Positions 35,349-45,115 of a DNA stretch of 64,000 nucleotides are shown here, piece by piece (position 1 is the first letter of the stretch; each line of letters begins with the position of its first letter). Below the pieces are notes generated by a model. The model was not told where the DNA came from, made no database searches, and saw nothing but the letters and a program-made list of their open reading frames with translations. The position numbers and the translations under genes are program-made. Origin of the DNA: Bacteroides ilei (GTDB taxonomy: Bacteria > Bacteroidota > Bacteroidia > Bacteroidales > Bacteroidaceae); assembly GCF_900128495.1 (NCBI RefSeq), contig NZ_LT635801.1, positions 62,001 to 126,000 on the forward strand, given 5' to 3'.

Positions 35349-38334
35349 AGTGGTTTCTTACATTGGTATGCAGGCTCAGGAAATAGCCATTACCCCACAA
35401 ATGAAGGTTATTTTAAAGTCTGACTTACACGCTCTTGATGAAGTGGTAGTTGTTGCTTATGGAACTGCAAGCAAGCAATCTTTAACTGGTGCTGTTGCTT
35501 CAATAGACACTAAAGAATTAGAATTACGACCTGTTACAAGTGCGACTAGCGCTTTGGAAGGGGCAGCTCCTGGTATTCAGGTAAATAGCTCTTATGGTGA
35601 ACCTGGTAGTAATAAAACACAAATTCGTGTGCGTGGCTTTGGTTCGGTAAATGGGACAAATGAACCGCTTATTGTTGTTGATGGTGTACCATATAATGGA
35701 GATATTACCGATATCAATAGTGATGATATTGAATCCATGTCAATTTTAAAAGATGCAGCTTCTGCTGCATTGTATGGGAATAAAGCTGCTAATGGAGTTG
35801 TCTTAATTACGACTAAAAAAGGTAAAGACAGCCGGCTGAATGTACGTGTAAATGTAAAACAAGGCTTATATAACCGTGCAATTCCAGAATATGACCACAT
35901 GGGTGTGAATGACTGGATGGAAACCATGAGATTAGGTTACAAACGTTATTACATGCTTGATAAAGGGATGGATGCAGCTTCTGCGTCGAATGCCGCAAGT
36001 GCAGGATTATCTGCGATTGTAAAAAGTAACATCTTTGATAAACAAGGTTCGGAATGGTTTGACCAAAATGGAAAGTTTGTTGCCAATGTTTTACCAACAT
36101 ACACAGACTTGGACTGGTTGGACGCAATACAACGTACAGGTTACAGACAAGAATATGGAGTTAGTGCTGATGCAGGGGGCGAAAAATATGATATGTTCGC
36201 ATCTTTCAGCTACTTGAATGAAAAAGGATATGTCATTTCTTCTGATTTTGATCGTTTTACCGGTCGCTTAAAAGCTAACTTTAAGCCGACAAATTGGTTT
36301 AAGGCAGGTGTTAATTTAGCGGCAACCATGTCCAAATCAAATTATGCAGATTCAGCGGAAGGAACATATTTTATCAATCCGTTCTATACTGCCGGATTAC
36401 AGGCTCCTGTATATCCATATTATAAACATAATGCAGATGGTTCATTGGCTCTGGATGAAGATGGAAACGCTCAATATGATGTTAATAACTATAGTTATTT
36501 GAGTGGACGAAATATTATTTATGAGCTACAAAATGATATCAACCAAAAAGATAGAAATTCTGTAAACGGACAAGTATATGCAACAATTAATTTCCTGAAA
36601 GATTTTTCATTTACAACAAAAGGAGACTTGTATATTGCAGATTTATTTACCAAGAATTTTAATAACCCTGTTTGCGGTGACGGATCTGCCAATGGAGGAC
36701 GTCTTGTAAATTCAACGGACAGAACACGTGAATATCGTTTTTCTCAGGAACTTTACTGGAATCATGACTTCAACGATCATCATGTTGATATTTTAGCAGC
36801 TCATGAATCATTCAAACATTCCTATATAGGTAATTATTTCATGAAAGAAGCACAAAAGATTGCAGGAAGTAATACGGAACCAGCCAATTTCTCCAAGGTA
36901 ACGTATGCTGAAGGATATTCAAGTGAATTTACTACTGAAAGTTATTTGGCACGTGCACGATATAATTATCAGCAGCGCTATTTTGTTGACGCATCATTCC
37001 GTCGTGATGGTTCTTCACGCTTCTACAATCCGTGGGGTAACTTCTGGTCTATTGGTGCTAGTTGGATGATTTCAGAAGAAACTTTCATGAAAGACATTAA
37101 TTGGATAAATAGTCTGAAATTACGTGCCTCATATGGTGAAGTCGGTAATGATGCAGGTGTGGATTACTATGCTTATAAGTCTTTATATTCATCAGATACC
37201 AATTCTGGAATGGGAGCATACTACAAGACGCAAAATGAGAACAAGGATTTGAAATGGGAAACATCTTCATCGCTGGATATAGCTTTGGAAGGTCGTTTGT
37301 TTGACCGAATGAACTTTACGATTGACTTCTTCAATAAAGAGTCAAAAGACTTGTTGTTCAATGTATATAATCCATTATCTGCAGGTGCCACAGGGTGGCC
37401 ATGGGATGGTGATGATCCTGGAACAGGTATGTCATCCGTATATAGAAATATTGGCTCAGTAAGAAATACAGGGGTCGAATTCTCTGTTGATGTAGATGCC
37501 ATCAGAACTAAAGACTGGACTTGGAACATTGGTCTTAACTTGACAAGCTTACATAATGAAATTACAAAACTTCCTGATGGGAAAGATATCTTAAACGGAA
37601 CTCAAAATTATAGTGAAGGCCATAGCATCTATGAATTTTATACCTACACATATGCAGGTGTTGACCAACTGACAGGACGTGCATTATATGACGCAGATCC
37701 AGACAAGGTCACAGACGATTTACGGGCAGATGGTGAAGTTGTAACAATTAATGGAAAAGATTATGTATATAACAATTCCTACGCAAAAAAAGATTGGCAA
37801 GGTTCTGCCCTTCCTAAAGTGTATGGCAGTATCAACTCATCATTGACATGGAAGGATCTTTCATTGTCTGTTTTATGTACTTATTCATTAGGCGGAAAAG
37901 TATATGATTACAATTATAGTGACATTATGTCCACTTCAACAGCTTCTCCTCAAGCATTACATCCGGATTTATTGGGTGCATGGAAGGAAGCTCCAGCTGG
38001 AATGACAGAAGATTCACCTAACCGTATTGACCCGAATGGAATACCTGCATTTGACCTGTCTTCTTATGATTCGTTCTCTCAAGGAGCCAGTTCACGTTGG
38101 TTGACATCTGCATCATATTTCGCTATTAAGAATATCAATCTAGGGTATAACTTCCCCAGGTCTTTAATCAAAGGTTTAGGTATTGAAGGCCTGAAGTTAT
38201 TCGGTACAGTAGAAAATGCAGTAATCTTTACTTCACGTAAAGGATTGAACCCTCAATATAGCTTTAACGGTAGCCAAGACAATACGTTTGTGGCTGCACG
38301 TATATTTACATTCGGTTTAAATCTGAGATTCTAA
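35332..38334 (+). CDS. silent SusC-like receptor body B (no start or signal peptide)
   Basis: A TonB-dependent receptor body of 1000 residues that begins at the 17-bp site. The frame reads SSAKTLVVSYIGMQAQE, the middle of the carboxypeptidase-regulatory-like domain, and a TAA lies just upstream, so there is no signal peptide or true initiation codon; the GTG at 35350 is only a chance start. The plug (ALDEVVVVAYGTASKQSLTG, KDAASAALYGNKAANGVVLI) and barrel are intact to the terminal IFTFGLNLRF, with no internal stops. Intactness without a start means it is kept functional by periodic expression. Joining codons 1-67 of copy A would give a receptor of about 1067 residues. Confidence 0.9.
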   Translation, partial: SSAKTLVVSYIGMQAQEIAITPQMKVILKSDLHALDEVVVVAYGTASKQSLTGAVASIDTKELELRPVTSATSALEGAAPGIQVNSSYGEPGSNKTQIRVRGFGSVNGTNEPLIVVDGVPYNGDITDINSDDIESMSILKDAASAALYGNKAANGVVLITTKKGKDSRLNVRVNVKQGLYNRAIPEYDHMGVNDWMETMRLGYKRYYMLDKGMDAASASNAASAGLSAIVKSNIFDKQGSEWFDQNGKFVANVLPTYTDLDWLDAIQRTGYRQEYGVSADAGGEKYDMFASFSYLNEKGYVISSDFDRFTGRLKANFKPTNWFKAGVNLAATMSKSNYADSAEGTYFINPFYTAGLQAPVYPYYKHNADGSLALDEDGNAQYDVNNYSYLSGRNIIYELQNDINQKDRNSVNGQVYATINFLKDFSFTTKGDLYIADLFTKNFNNPVCGDGSANGGRLVNSTDRTREYRFSQELYWNHDFNDHHVDILAAHESFKHSYIGNYFMKEAQKIAGSNTEPANFSKVTYAEGYSSEFTTESYLARARYNYQQRYFVDASFRRDGSSRFYNPWGNFWSIGASWMISEETFMKDINWINSLKLRASYGEVGNDAGVDYYAYKSLYSSDTNSGMGAYYKTQNENKDLKWETSSSLDIALEGRLFDRMNFTIDFFNKESKDLLFNVYNPLSAGATGWPWDGDDPGTGMSSVYRNIGSVRNTGVEFSVDVDAIRTKDWTWNIGLNLTSLHNEITKLPDGKDILNGTQNYSEGHSIYEFYTYTYAGVDQLTGRALYDADPDKVTDDLRADGEVVTINGKDYVYNNSYAKKDWQGSALPKVYGSINSSLTWKDLSLSVLCTYSLGGKVYDYNYSDIMSTSTASPQALHPDLLGAWKEAPAGMTEDSPNRIDPNGIPAFDLSSYDSFSQGASSRWLTSASYFAIKNINLGYNFPRSLIKGLGIEGLKLFGTVENAVIFTSRKGLNPQYSFNGSQDNTFVAARIFTFGLNLRF

Positions 38335-38356
38335 AAAACGATTAATTGAAAAGTAT

Positions 38357-39970
38357 ATGAAATCTATTATAAAATATTTAGCGTTTGCAGCAGTCTGTAC
38401 ATCAACGATGGCTTCATGCTCTGATAGCTGGTTGAAAACGGATCCGACATCTTCTGTATCTGGAGATGAGATCATTGCTACTACAGATAATGCAAAGCAA
38501 GCAATAAACGGTATATGCCGTGTTATGGTAAATCAGCATAGTTATTATGGCCAGATGTTTAACGGAGAAGGAACGATGAAGATTCTTTATGGTGAATATC
38601 CCGGACAAGACTTGAACTTCCCATATATGAATCCCGGATGGTCGCCTATAATGAATGGCCAAATGACCAATAACAGCAGTAGTATCTATGATTCTTATCC
38701 TTGGTATTATTACTATATCATTATCGGTAATGCCAATACCATTATTGCCAAAATAGAAAATGCTGCCGGAACTGAAGAAGAACGGAAATTCATTAAAGCT
38801 GAAGCTCTGACATTCCGCGCCTATTCATTCTTCCGCATCACAGAAATATATAGCGATAGCTGGGCAAAAAGCAACAATGGTTCTACTAAAGGTGCAGTCC
38901 TCCGTTTGGATGAATCAATGGGTGACATGCCTCAATCAACCTTAGCGGAAACTTATGAGCAGATTTATAAGGATTTGGATGATGCAATTACCCTGTATAA
39001 AGAATCCGGGCTTTCCCGTAATGATGTATATGCAAGTGCTACTAGCAGTAACTGTTTTCCTGACCTAAATACTGCTTATGCGATATATGCCCGTGTCGCA
39101 TTGACTAAGCAAGATTATTCCAATGCCGCAAATTATGCCAAACTTGCCCGTGAAGGTTATAACTTAATGTCAGTTGCCGATTATAAAGCAGGATTTGCCG
39201 CACCTACATCTGAATGGATTTGGAGTGTTTATAATGATGCAACAGAAACAATTTGGTATTATGGCTGGCAGTTGTTCATGGCATGTAACGGATATTACGC
39301 AATGAATGGTATCAATGTCTGCATTAATCGTGATTTGATTGAGCAGTTTCCAGATAGTGATCTCCGCAAAAGCCTCTTCTTGACAGAAAAAACATTCTTA
39401 TCGGAAGGTGAATCCTTTACCGATGTTGTAGCAGGCGATGAAGCAGGATCCGACAACGGATCATTTATAAAAGAAGGAGCATATAATAAAGCGGCAGCAT
39501 ATACAAAACAAACAATACCAGCAGCAACAGAACAATGTTTTGCTTATGCAGCATTGAAATTTCAATGTACCGCACAGCCTGCAGTAGGTTGTCAACCGAT
39601 TTTCCGTGCTTCAGAAATGGTACTGATAGAAGCTGAAGCCAATTATTTCTTAAACAATGAAATTGCCGCCCAAAATGCTTTGGTTGAATTGAATAAGACT
39701 AGTGGCCGTGATGAAACATATACATGTACTAAAACTGGTGCCGATTTATTAAATGAAATCAAGATGTATCGTCGCCTTGAATTGTGGGGTGAAGGATTCA
39801 GCTGGTTTGATTGTAAACGATGGGGTGATAATGTCATTCGTAAAGGTTTTAATGAAGATGGTAATTATTACTCGGGAGTAGCTGGGACTTATGGTGATAA
39901 AGATTCTTTCTGGAAATGGATCATACCACAAAGAGAATCAGACTATAATTCTGCTATAAATTTTAAGTAA
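38357..39970 (+). CDS. SusD/RagB-like lipoprotein paired with silent SusC B
   Basis: A 537-residue surface lipoprotein with signal MKSIIKYLAFAAVCTSTMAS and lipidated Cys21 in MASCSDSWLKTDPTSS. SusD helices are visible in FIKAEALTFRAYSFFRITEI and TAYAIYARVALTKQDYSNAA, with RRLELWGEGFSWFDCKRWGD near the C-terminus. It starts 22 bases after silent SusC B and is complete, but it can be transcribed only if the SusC promoter is switched in front of B. It would then form the second transporter pair. It differs strongly from the SusD at 29136 and from the one at 43373, so a different substrate is likely. A terminator follows at 40006-40045. Confidence 0.92.
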   Translation: MKSIIKYLAFAAVCTSTMASCSDSWLKTDPTSSVSGDEIIATTDNAKQAINGICRVMVNQHSYYGQMFNGEGTMKILYGEYPGQDLNFPYMNPGWSPIMNGQMTNNSSSIYDSYPWYYYYIIIGNANTIIAKIENAAGTEEERKFIKAEALTFRAYSFFRITEIYSDSWAKSNNGSTKGAVLRLDESMGDMPQSTLAETYEQIYKDLDDAITLYKESGLSRNDVYASATSSNCFPDLNTAYAIYARVALTKQDYSNAANYAKLAREGYNLMSVADYKAGFAAPTSEWIWSVYNDATETIWYYGWQLFMACNGYYAMNGINVCINRDLIEQFPDSDLRKSLFLTEKTFLSEGESFTDVVAGDEAGSDNGSFIKEGAYNKAAAYTKQTIPAATEQCFAYAALKFQCTAQPAVGCQPIFRASEMVLIEAEANYFLNNEIAAQNALVELNKTSGRDETYTCTKTGADLLNEIKMYRRLELWGEGFSWFDCKRWGDNVIRKGFNEDGNYYSGVAGTYGDKDSFWKWIIPQRESDYNSAINFK

Positions 39971-40270
39971 GTTATAAATTTTGAATGATTTTTTATTGAC
40001 TCAAAACAAAGGCACCTCAGTCGTAAAAGTACTGAGGTGCTTTTGTTTTCTACAGGTTATGAAAAATTCTCAAATTATGGTTCATACCATGAGCTATAGT
40101 TTTTGGGGCTTATCTTTAATATTGTTATTGTATATTCATCATATGATGTAAATGGTATTTTTCAGGTAGAAAATATCGGTTATAAACTATATCATCATTT
40201 GTGTAAAACAAATTTCTCTGATTTTAATCTGTTCTCATCTATTTGAATATCAACTAGTTATATATCTTAT
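39971..40270. other. intergenic region before silent SusC C
   Basis: This 300-base gap has a terminator (40006-40045), then AT-rich sequence with the 13-mer aggtagaaaatat at 40164-40176, 107 bases before the third 17-bp site. I see no promoter box or gene in it. A TGA at 40244-40246 closes the SusC frame upstream of the site. Confidence 0.6.
40006..40047 (+). terminator. terminator after SusD B
   Basis: gcacctcag (40012-40020) and ctgaggtgc (40032-40040) form a 9-bp stem with an A-run before it and ttttgtttt after it. It stops transcription between cassettes B and C. Confidence 0.85.
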
Positions 40271-40287
40271 AGTTCGGCGAAAACTTT
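40271..40287 (+). repeat. 17-bp inversion site, copy C (start of silent SusC)
   Basis: agttcggcgaaaacttt followed by ggta; it matches copy A over 21 bases and copy B over 17. It opens the SusC C frame exactly as in copy B. Confidence 0.9.
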
Positions 40288-43200
40288 GGTAGTTTCTTAT
40301 ATTGGTTTGGAAAGCCAAGAAGTTGATATTAAGTCTAATGTCAGAGTTGTCCTTAAATCTGACGCTCAGGCTCTAGATGAAGTTATGGTGGTTGCGTATG
40401 GAGGAGCTACCAAACGTTCATTTACTGGTTCTGCGACAGAAATTAATGGAGAACAAATCTCACTAAAGAATCCTACAGAGTTATCTAAAGCCCTTGCCGG
40501 TGAAGTTGCAGGTGTACAAGTAATGTCTACTTCTGGTCAGCCTGGAAGTAACGCCAGTATTCGTATTCGTGGTTTAGGATCTGCATATTCCAGCCGTTCA
40601 CCGCTGTATGTTGTAGATGGTATTCCTTTTGAAGCTGATTTGAGTGGTATTGATCCTAGTGATATTGCCTCTATGACAGTTTTGAAAGATGCTACTGCTA
40701 CTGCATTGTATGGCTCTCGTGCTGCTAATGGTGTAGTTTTGATTACCACTAAAAAAGGTGAAGCTGGTAAGACACGTGTTGACGCAGAAGTAAAATATGG
40801 TGCAAATATGCGTTTGACTCCTCTTTATGATGTTATTGATAGTCCAGAAAGATTTACTGAATTGACATGGGAAGGTTTGCGTGGTTACGCAGAAGTTGCA
40901 GGTGGATACGATCGTGCTAAAGCTGGAACATGGGCATCACAACAGTTGTTTGGAGGACAAAGTGGTATTGCTCCTATATATAACATGTGGAATGCAGATG
41001 GAGATAAATTGATAGATCCTTCTACTGGTCGTTTTTATAGTGGCATTTCACGTAAATATACTCCGGAAAACTGGGAAGATTATTTGTTTAGAACCGGACA
41101 GAAATTTGATGCAAGTATTAAGATTTCGGGTGGTAATGAAAAAATGACACATTATACGGCGTTCAGTTACTTGAAGGATGAAGGTTATTATATTTCTTCA
41201 GATTATGAACGTTTCAATGTTCGTAATAATATGAGTAATCAGATTGCTCCGTGGTTAAAGGCTACAACATCGTTGTCGTATGCATATATGATTACTAATA
41301 AACCGGGACAGTCGGATGATAGTATGAATAATGGTTTTCAGTTTATTAACGGTATGCCTTCTTTGTTCCCTGTATTTGAGCGTGATGAGAATGGAAATAT
41401 CGTTCAGGATACTAATATTGGAGGAAATAAGTATGATTATGGAATGAATGCTGGTTACAGCCGTCCATTTGCTGCCGGTATTAACCCTGCAGGTGCTTTA
41501 CTTCTGGATCAAGACGAAGTTAAAACACATCAGTTCAATGGAAATGCTTCATTTGAAGCTCGTTTCTTGAAACATTTTAAAGCTACTGCTAATTTAGGAC
41601 TTCAATATTACGGTCAGGCTGAAAATGAATTGACTAATCCTTATTATGGCGATAGTGCAGGTAAGGGACAGATTGTTAAGACTCAGGTGAATTATTTGAA
41701 CTTTACGGCCAACCAGATTTTGTCGTGGAGCCAAAGCTTTGGTAAAAACAATTTTGATGCTTTCGTTGCTCATGAATCGACCAATAGTACTACTAACGTT
41801 TCATACGGATCAAAATCGAAGATGGTTCGTCCGGATAATACCGAATGGAGTAATGCTGTTGTAATGGATTATATGGAATCGTATACTTACGGCTATGCGA
41901 TTGAAAGTTATTTCGGTCAGTTACGTTATGACTGGGATAATAAGTATTTTATTCATGGAACCCTTCGTACTGATGGTAGTTCACGTTTTGCTGAAGGTCA
42001 TAAGTGGGGTACATTCGGATCTATCGGTGCTGCATGGGCTATTACCAATGAAGAGTTCATGAAAGATGTAAAGTGGTTGAAAAACTTGAAATATAAATTA
42101 AGCTGGGGTGTTCTTGGCAATCAGGATTTCATAACGAGTCCTGTTGTCGCTGGATATTATCCGTATGAAGATTTGTATCAGATTAATAACTTGAATGATA
42201 ACTATACTTTCAGCTTTGTTTATAAAGGTAATCCTGATTTGACTTGGGAAAGAAGTTCTACTATCAATACGGGTATTGAATTTGATATAGCTAATGTCCT
42301 TGAAGGTGAAGTGGAATATTTCCACAAAAAGACAACTGATATGTTGTTTATGAAGCAGGTGGCTCCTTCTTTGGGATATGCTTCTTATCCTGTAAATGAT
42401 GGAGAGCTGGTAAACCAGGGTGTGGAATTTTCTTTGACCGCACATATTTTGAATAAGAAAGATTATAAGTTTGATTTCCGTGTTAATGGTGGATATTATA
42501 AGAATGAAATGACTAAAATGCCTATCGATGAAACAACTGGTAAAGAAAAGGCTTTGGAATTAAGTACCTACTATGGATGGGCAAAAGGACATTCTCTGTA
42601 TGACTTTTACATGCGTGAATATGCTGGCGTAGATCCTCAGACTGGATATGCTATGTATAATCAGTATTATAATGTGTTGCCGGATGGTACGAAAGAGTTG
42701 ATTACGGATATGGAAACTTATAAATCAACTAAGACCATTAACCAATTGGAGGTTGAACAGACCAGTGATTGGAGTCAAGCTACTAAAAAATTCGTAGATA
42801 AATCGGCTATACCTGCTTTGCAAGGTGGTTTCGGATTTGATTTGTATGCAAAAGGTTTTACTATTAATGCTACTTTCTCATATAGCTTAGGTGGATATGG
42901 ATATGATTATAACTACCAGGCACTGATGCACAATGATGGAGCTGGACAGCATAATTGGCACAAGGATATTGAAAATCGTTGGCAGCAGCCTGGTGATATT
43001 ACAGATGTTCCTAGACTTACCAATAATTATGGTGGTGGTTCTGATGCTACTAGCTATGCCAATGCAACTTCAACACGTTTCTTGACTAGTCGTTCTTATT
43101 TGAATCTGTCGAATATTCGTGTGGGATATACTTTCCCGCAGAGCATCACATCTAAGTTGCGTGTAGGTGGCTTGAGCGTATATGTTTCTGGAGATAACTT

Positions 43201-43357
43201 GTTCTTCCTCTCTGCTCGTAAGGGATATGTTGCTAATGCTTCTTCAGGTAATAGTGATACGGTCAACAATGATAATAATAATGATTCAGGAGAATCAGGC
43301 AGAAGCCAATACAGTCCGTTGAGTACAATCATGGGAGGTATTAAAGTTCAGTTTTAA
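40271..43357 (+). CDS. silent SusC-like receptor body C (no start or signal peptide)
   Basis: A TonB-dependent receptor body of 1028 residues that begins at the third 17-bp site: SSAKTLVVSYIGLESQEVD. There is no ATG, signal peptide or N-terminal half of the regulatory domain, and a TGA lies about 25 bases upstream. The plug (ALDEVMVVAYGGATKRSFTG, KDATATALYGSRAANGVVLI) and barrel are uninterrupted to the terminal IMGGIKVQF. A low-complexity Asn/Asp/Ser loop (SGNSDTVNNDNNNDSGES) lies near the end. After inversion between sites A and C (about 6.8 kb) it would make a receptor of about 1095 residues. Confidence 0.9.
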   Translation, partial: SSAKTLVVSYIGLESQEVDIKSNVRVVLKSDAQALDEVMVVAYGGATKRSFTGSATEINGEQISLKNPTELSKALAGEVAGVQVMSTSGQPGSNASIRIRGLGSAYSSRSPLYVVDGIPFEADLSGIDPSDIASMTVLKDATATALYGSRAANGVVLITTKKGEAGKTRVDAEVKYGANMRLTPLYDVIDSPERFTELTWEGLRGYAEVAGGYDRAKAGTWASQQLFGGQSGIAPIYNMWNADGDKLIDPSTGRFYSGISRKYTPENWEDYLFRTGQKFDASIKISGGNEKMTHYTAFSYLKDEGYYISSDYERFNVRNNMSNQIAPWLKATTSLSYAYMITNKPGQSDDSMNNGFQFINGMPSLFPVFERDENGNIVQDTNIGGNKYDYGMNAGYSRPFAAGINPAGALLLDQDEVKTHQFNGNASFEARFLKHFKATANLGLQYYGQAENELTNPYYGDSAGKGQIVKTQVNYLNFTANQILSWSQSFGKNNFDAFVAHESTNSTTNVSYGSKSKMVRPDNTEWSNAVVMDYMESYTYGYAIESYFGQLRYDWDNKYFIHGTLRTDGSSRFAEGHKWGTFGSIGAAWAITNEEFMKDVKWLKNLKYKLSWGVLGNQDFITSPVVAGYYPYEDLYQINNLNDNYTFSFVYKGNPDLTWERSSTINTGIEFDIANVLEGEVEYFHKKTTDMLFMKQVAPSLGYASYPVNDGELVNQGVEFSLTAHILNKKDYKFDFRVNGGYYKNEMTKMPIDETTGKEKALELSTYYGWAKGHSLYDFYMREYAGVDPQTGYAMYNQYYNVLPDGTKELITDMETYKSTKTINQLEVEQTSDWSQATKKFVDKSAIPALQGGFGFDLYAKGFTINATFSYSLGGYGYDYNYQALMHNDGAGQHNWHKDIENRWQQPGDITDVPRLTNNYGGGSDATSYANATSTRFLTSRSYLNLSNIRVGYTFPQSITSKLRVGGLSVYVSGDNLFFLSARKGYVANASSGNSDTVNNDNNNDSGESGRSQYSPLSTIMGGIKVQF

Positions 43358-43372
43358 CTAAAATAAAATCAG

Positions 43373-44872
43373 ATGTCTATGAATTTAAATAAATATATTC
43401 CAGTTGCTGCTTTAGGCTTGATGATTCTAAGTAGTGGCTGCTCAGATTCTTTTTTGGAGAAAAGTCCTTCGGATTATATCACCTCGGGTGATTTGGAAGA
43501 AGTGGCTAAGTGGAATACCAATATCCTGATGGGACAGGCATTGGGTACTTATTCTACTACTTTTGCAATGTCTACTGGAGGTGTAGGAGGACATGATGAC
43601 TTTGGACAAAAGGCTGTTGATATTGCAACAGATTTGATGAGTGGTGATATGGTTATCATGATGAAGGGTTATGGTTGGTTTGAAATGGCAGGTGATTTGA
43701 CTTGTTCAACTCGTACCGCAGCTCAATTCTCTTATCAGTTCTGGAGATATTACTACCGTCTTATCAAGGCTACTAATGAAATTATAGATGCTGCAGGGGG
43801 TGACGAAGCAAAACCTACTGGAGAAAATGGCGTGTATTTTGCTCAGGCTAAGGCTTTGAGAGCACATTCTTATTTTAATCTGGTAAATCTGTATGCCCGT
43901 CCTTATTTAGAAGATAAAACAGCTTTGTCCATACCTATTTATCGTACGCAATTAACTTCGGAGGCTGCAAAGAGAGCGAGCGTAGAAGAAGTCTATAATT
44001 TGATTGTTAAAGATTTGACCGATGCTATTCCTATGTTGGAGGGATATGTACGTCCTTCTGGACAGAAAGACCAGATTAATCAGGCAGTAGCGAAAGGTAT
44101 GCTGGCTTATGTTTATCTTATGATGGGTAGAAATGCAGAAGCGGCTCAATTGACTCAAGAAGTGATAGATTCGCAAGAATTTACCTTGATGAATAGAACG
44201 GAAGTTATCAATTCTGGATTTAATTCTGTTTCTATTCCGGGATGGATGTGGGCTATTGATTTGACAACAAGTAACTCTCCGGCTTTGCCTACATTCTGGG
44301 GACACATGGATTTGTTTACATATAGCTATGCGTATGCCGGCGGTGAAAAACTGATTGATACTAATTTATATAATTCTATACCGGATACGGATGTTCGTAA
44401 GAAATGGTTTACTGAAACTGATGAAAATGGAGAACAGTATGAATTGACAAACTGGTGGAAGTTCTATGATAGTAAACGTATTAGGGGAAACAGAGAATGG
44501 TACGATGATGAAGTTTATATGCGTGTGGCTGAAATGTATCTGATAAATGCTGAAGCTAATGCACGTAATAATAATCTTCCGGCAGCAAAAACTACTTTGA
44601 AAGCTTTGTTGTCTGAACGTGATACAGAAACTGCGGCAAAAGTAGATCAGATGGGGCAAGAAGAACTCATGGATGAAATCTATTTCAACTGGCGTTTGGA
44701 ATTGTGGGCTGAAGGACGTGGCCTGCTTACTATGAAACGATTCCAGAAGAGTATTACTCGTTGCCAGGAAGATGCAATGCTTCCGGGACAGACGTATGAT
44801 TATAAGGATGAACGTCTGACGTTTAAGATTCCTGAAAATGAAATCATAAACAATCCTAATCTTGAGGATTAA
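43373..44872 (+). CDS. SusD/RagB-like lipoprotein paired with silent SusC C
   Basis: A 499-residue surface lipoprotein. The signal peptide contains YIPVAALGLMILSSGC, with the lipidated Cys in SSGCSDSFLEKSPSD. SusD/RagB features include AQAKALRAHSYFNLVNLYAR, AVAKGMLAYVYLMMGRNAEA and, near the end, YFNWRLELWAEGRGLLTMKR. It begins 15 bases after silent SusC C. Like the B pair it has no promoter of its own that I can see and would be expressed only after inversion. A strong hairpin terminator follows at 44931-44980, and then the IS66 elements. Confidence 0.92.
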   Translation: MSMNLNKYIPVAALGLMILSSGCSDSFLEKSPSDYITSGDLEEVAKWNTNILMGQALGTYSTTFAMSTGGVGGHDDFGQKAVDIATDLMSGDMVIMMKGYGWFEMAGDLTCSTRTAAQFSYQFWRYYYRLIKATNEIIDAAGGDEAKPTGENGVYFAQAKALRAHSYFNLVNLYARPYLEDKTALSIPIYRTQLTSEAAKRASVEEVYNLIVKDLTDAIPMLEGYVRPSGQKDQINQAVAKGMLAYVYLMMGRNAEAAQLTQEVIDSQEFTLMNRTEVINSGFNSVSIPGWMWAIDLTTSNSPALPTFWGHMDLFTYSYAYAGGEKLIDTNLYNSIPDTDVRKKWFTETDENGEQYELTNWWKFYDSKRIRGNREWYDDEVYMRVAEMYLINAEANARNNNLPAAKTTLKALLSERDTETAAKVDQMGQEELMDEIYFNWRLELWAEGRGLLTMKRFQKSITRCQEDAMLPGQTYDYKDERLTFKIPENEIINNPNLED

Positions 44873-44930
44873 TAATTCATTAACTTTTCTAATGCTCTGA
44901 AATAAGATAATAATACTGGAGTATTGATAA

Positions 44931-44981
44931 AATGCCTCGACATTGTATAATGGATAAAACAATGTTGGGGCATTTCTTTTT
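44931..44981 (+). terminator. terminator after SusD C
   Basis: aatgcctcgacattgt (44931-44946) and acaatgttggggcatt (44959-44974) pair along about 16 positions with few mismatches and are followed by tctttttg. It ends the third cassette. Confidence 0.85.
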
Positions 44982-45062
44982 GTAACAATATTATATTAAA
45001 GTAAGTATTAACTAAATACAATTGTAATGGGTAAGCATTCGGACAAATACATCTTTTACACT

Positions 45063-45110
45063 TTGAGGTTTGATTGTAGCTTTGCGGCAGCGAATACAAT
45101 CAAACCTCAA
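45063..45110 (+). promoter_or_regulatory. 16-bp perfect inverted repeat abutting tnpA start
   Basis: ttgaggtttgattgta (45063-45078) and tacaatcaaacctcaa (45095-45110) are perfect complements with a 16-base loop. The 3' arm ends five bases before the tnpA ATG at 45116, so the RNA hairpin would cover the ribosome landing site. Confidence 0.75.
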
Positions 45111-45115
45111 TTATT

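Noticed and set aside
35350..35352. GTG as a true start of SusC B (likewise TTG at 40286 for C)
   Set aside because: The frame continues upstream in domain sequence to the 17-bp site, there is no signal peptide, and the expressed copy shows what the missing N-terminus is.
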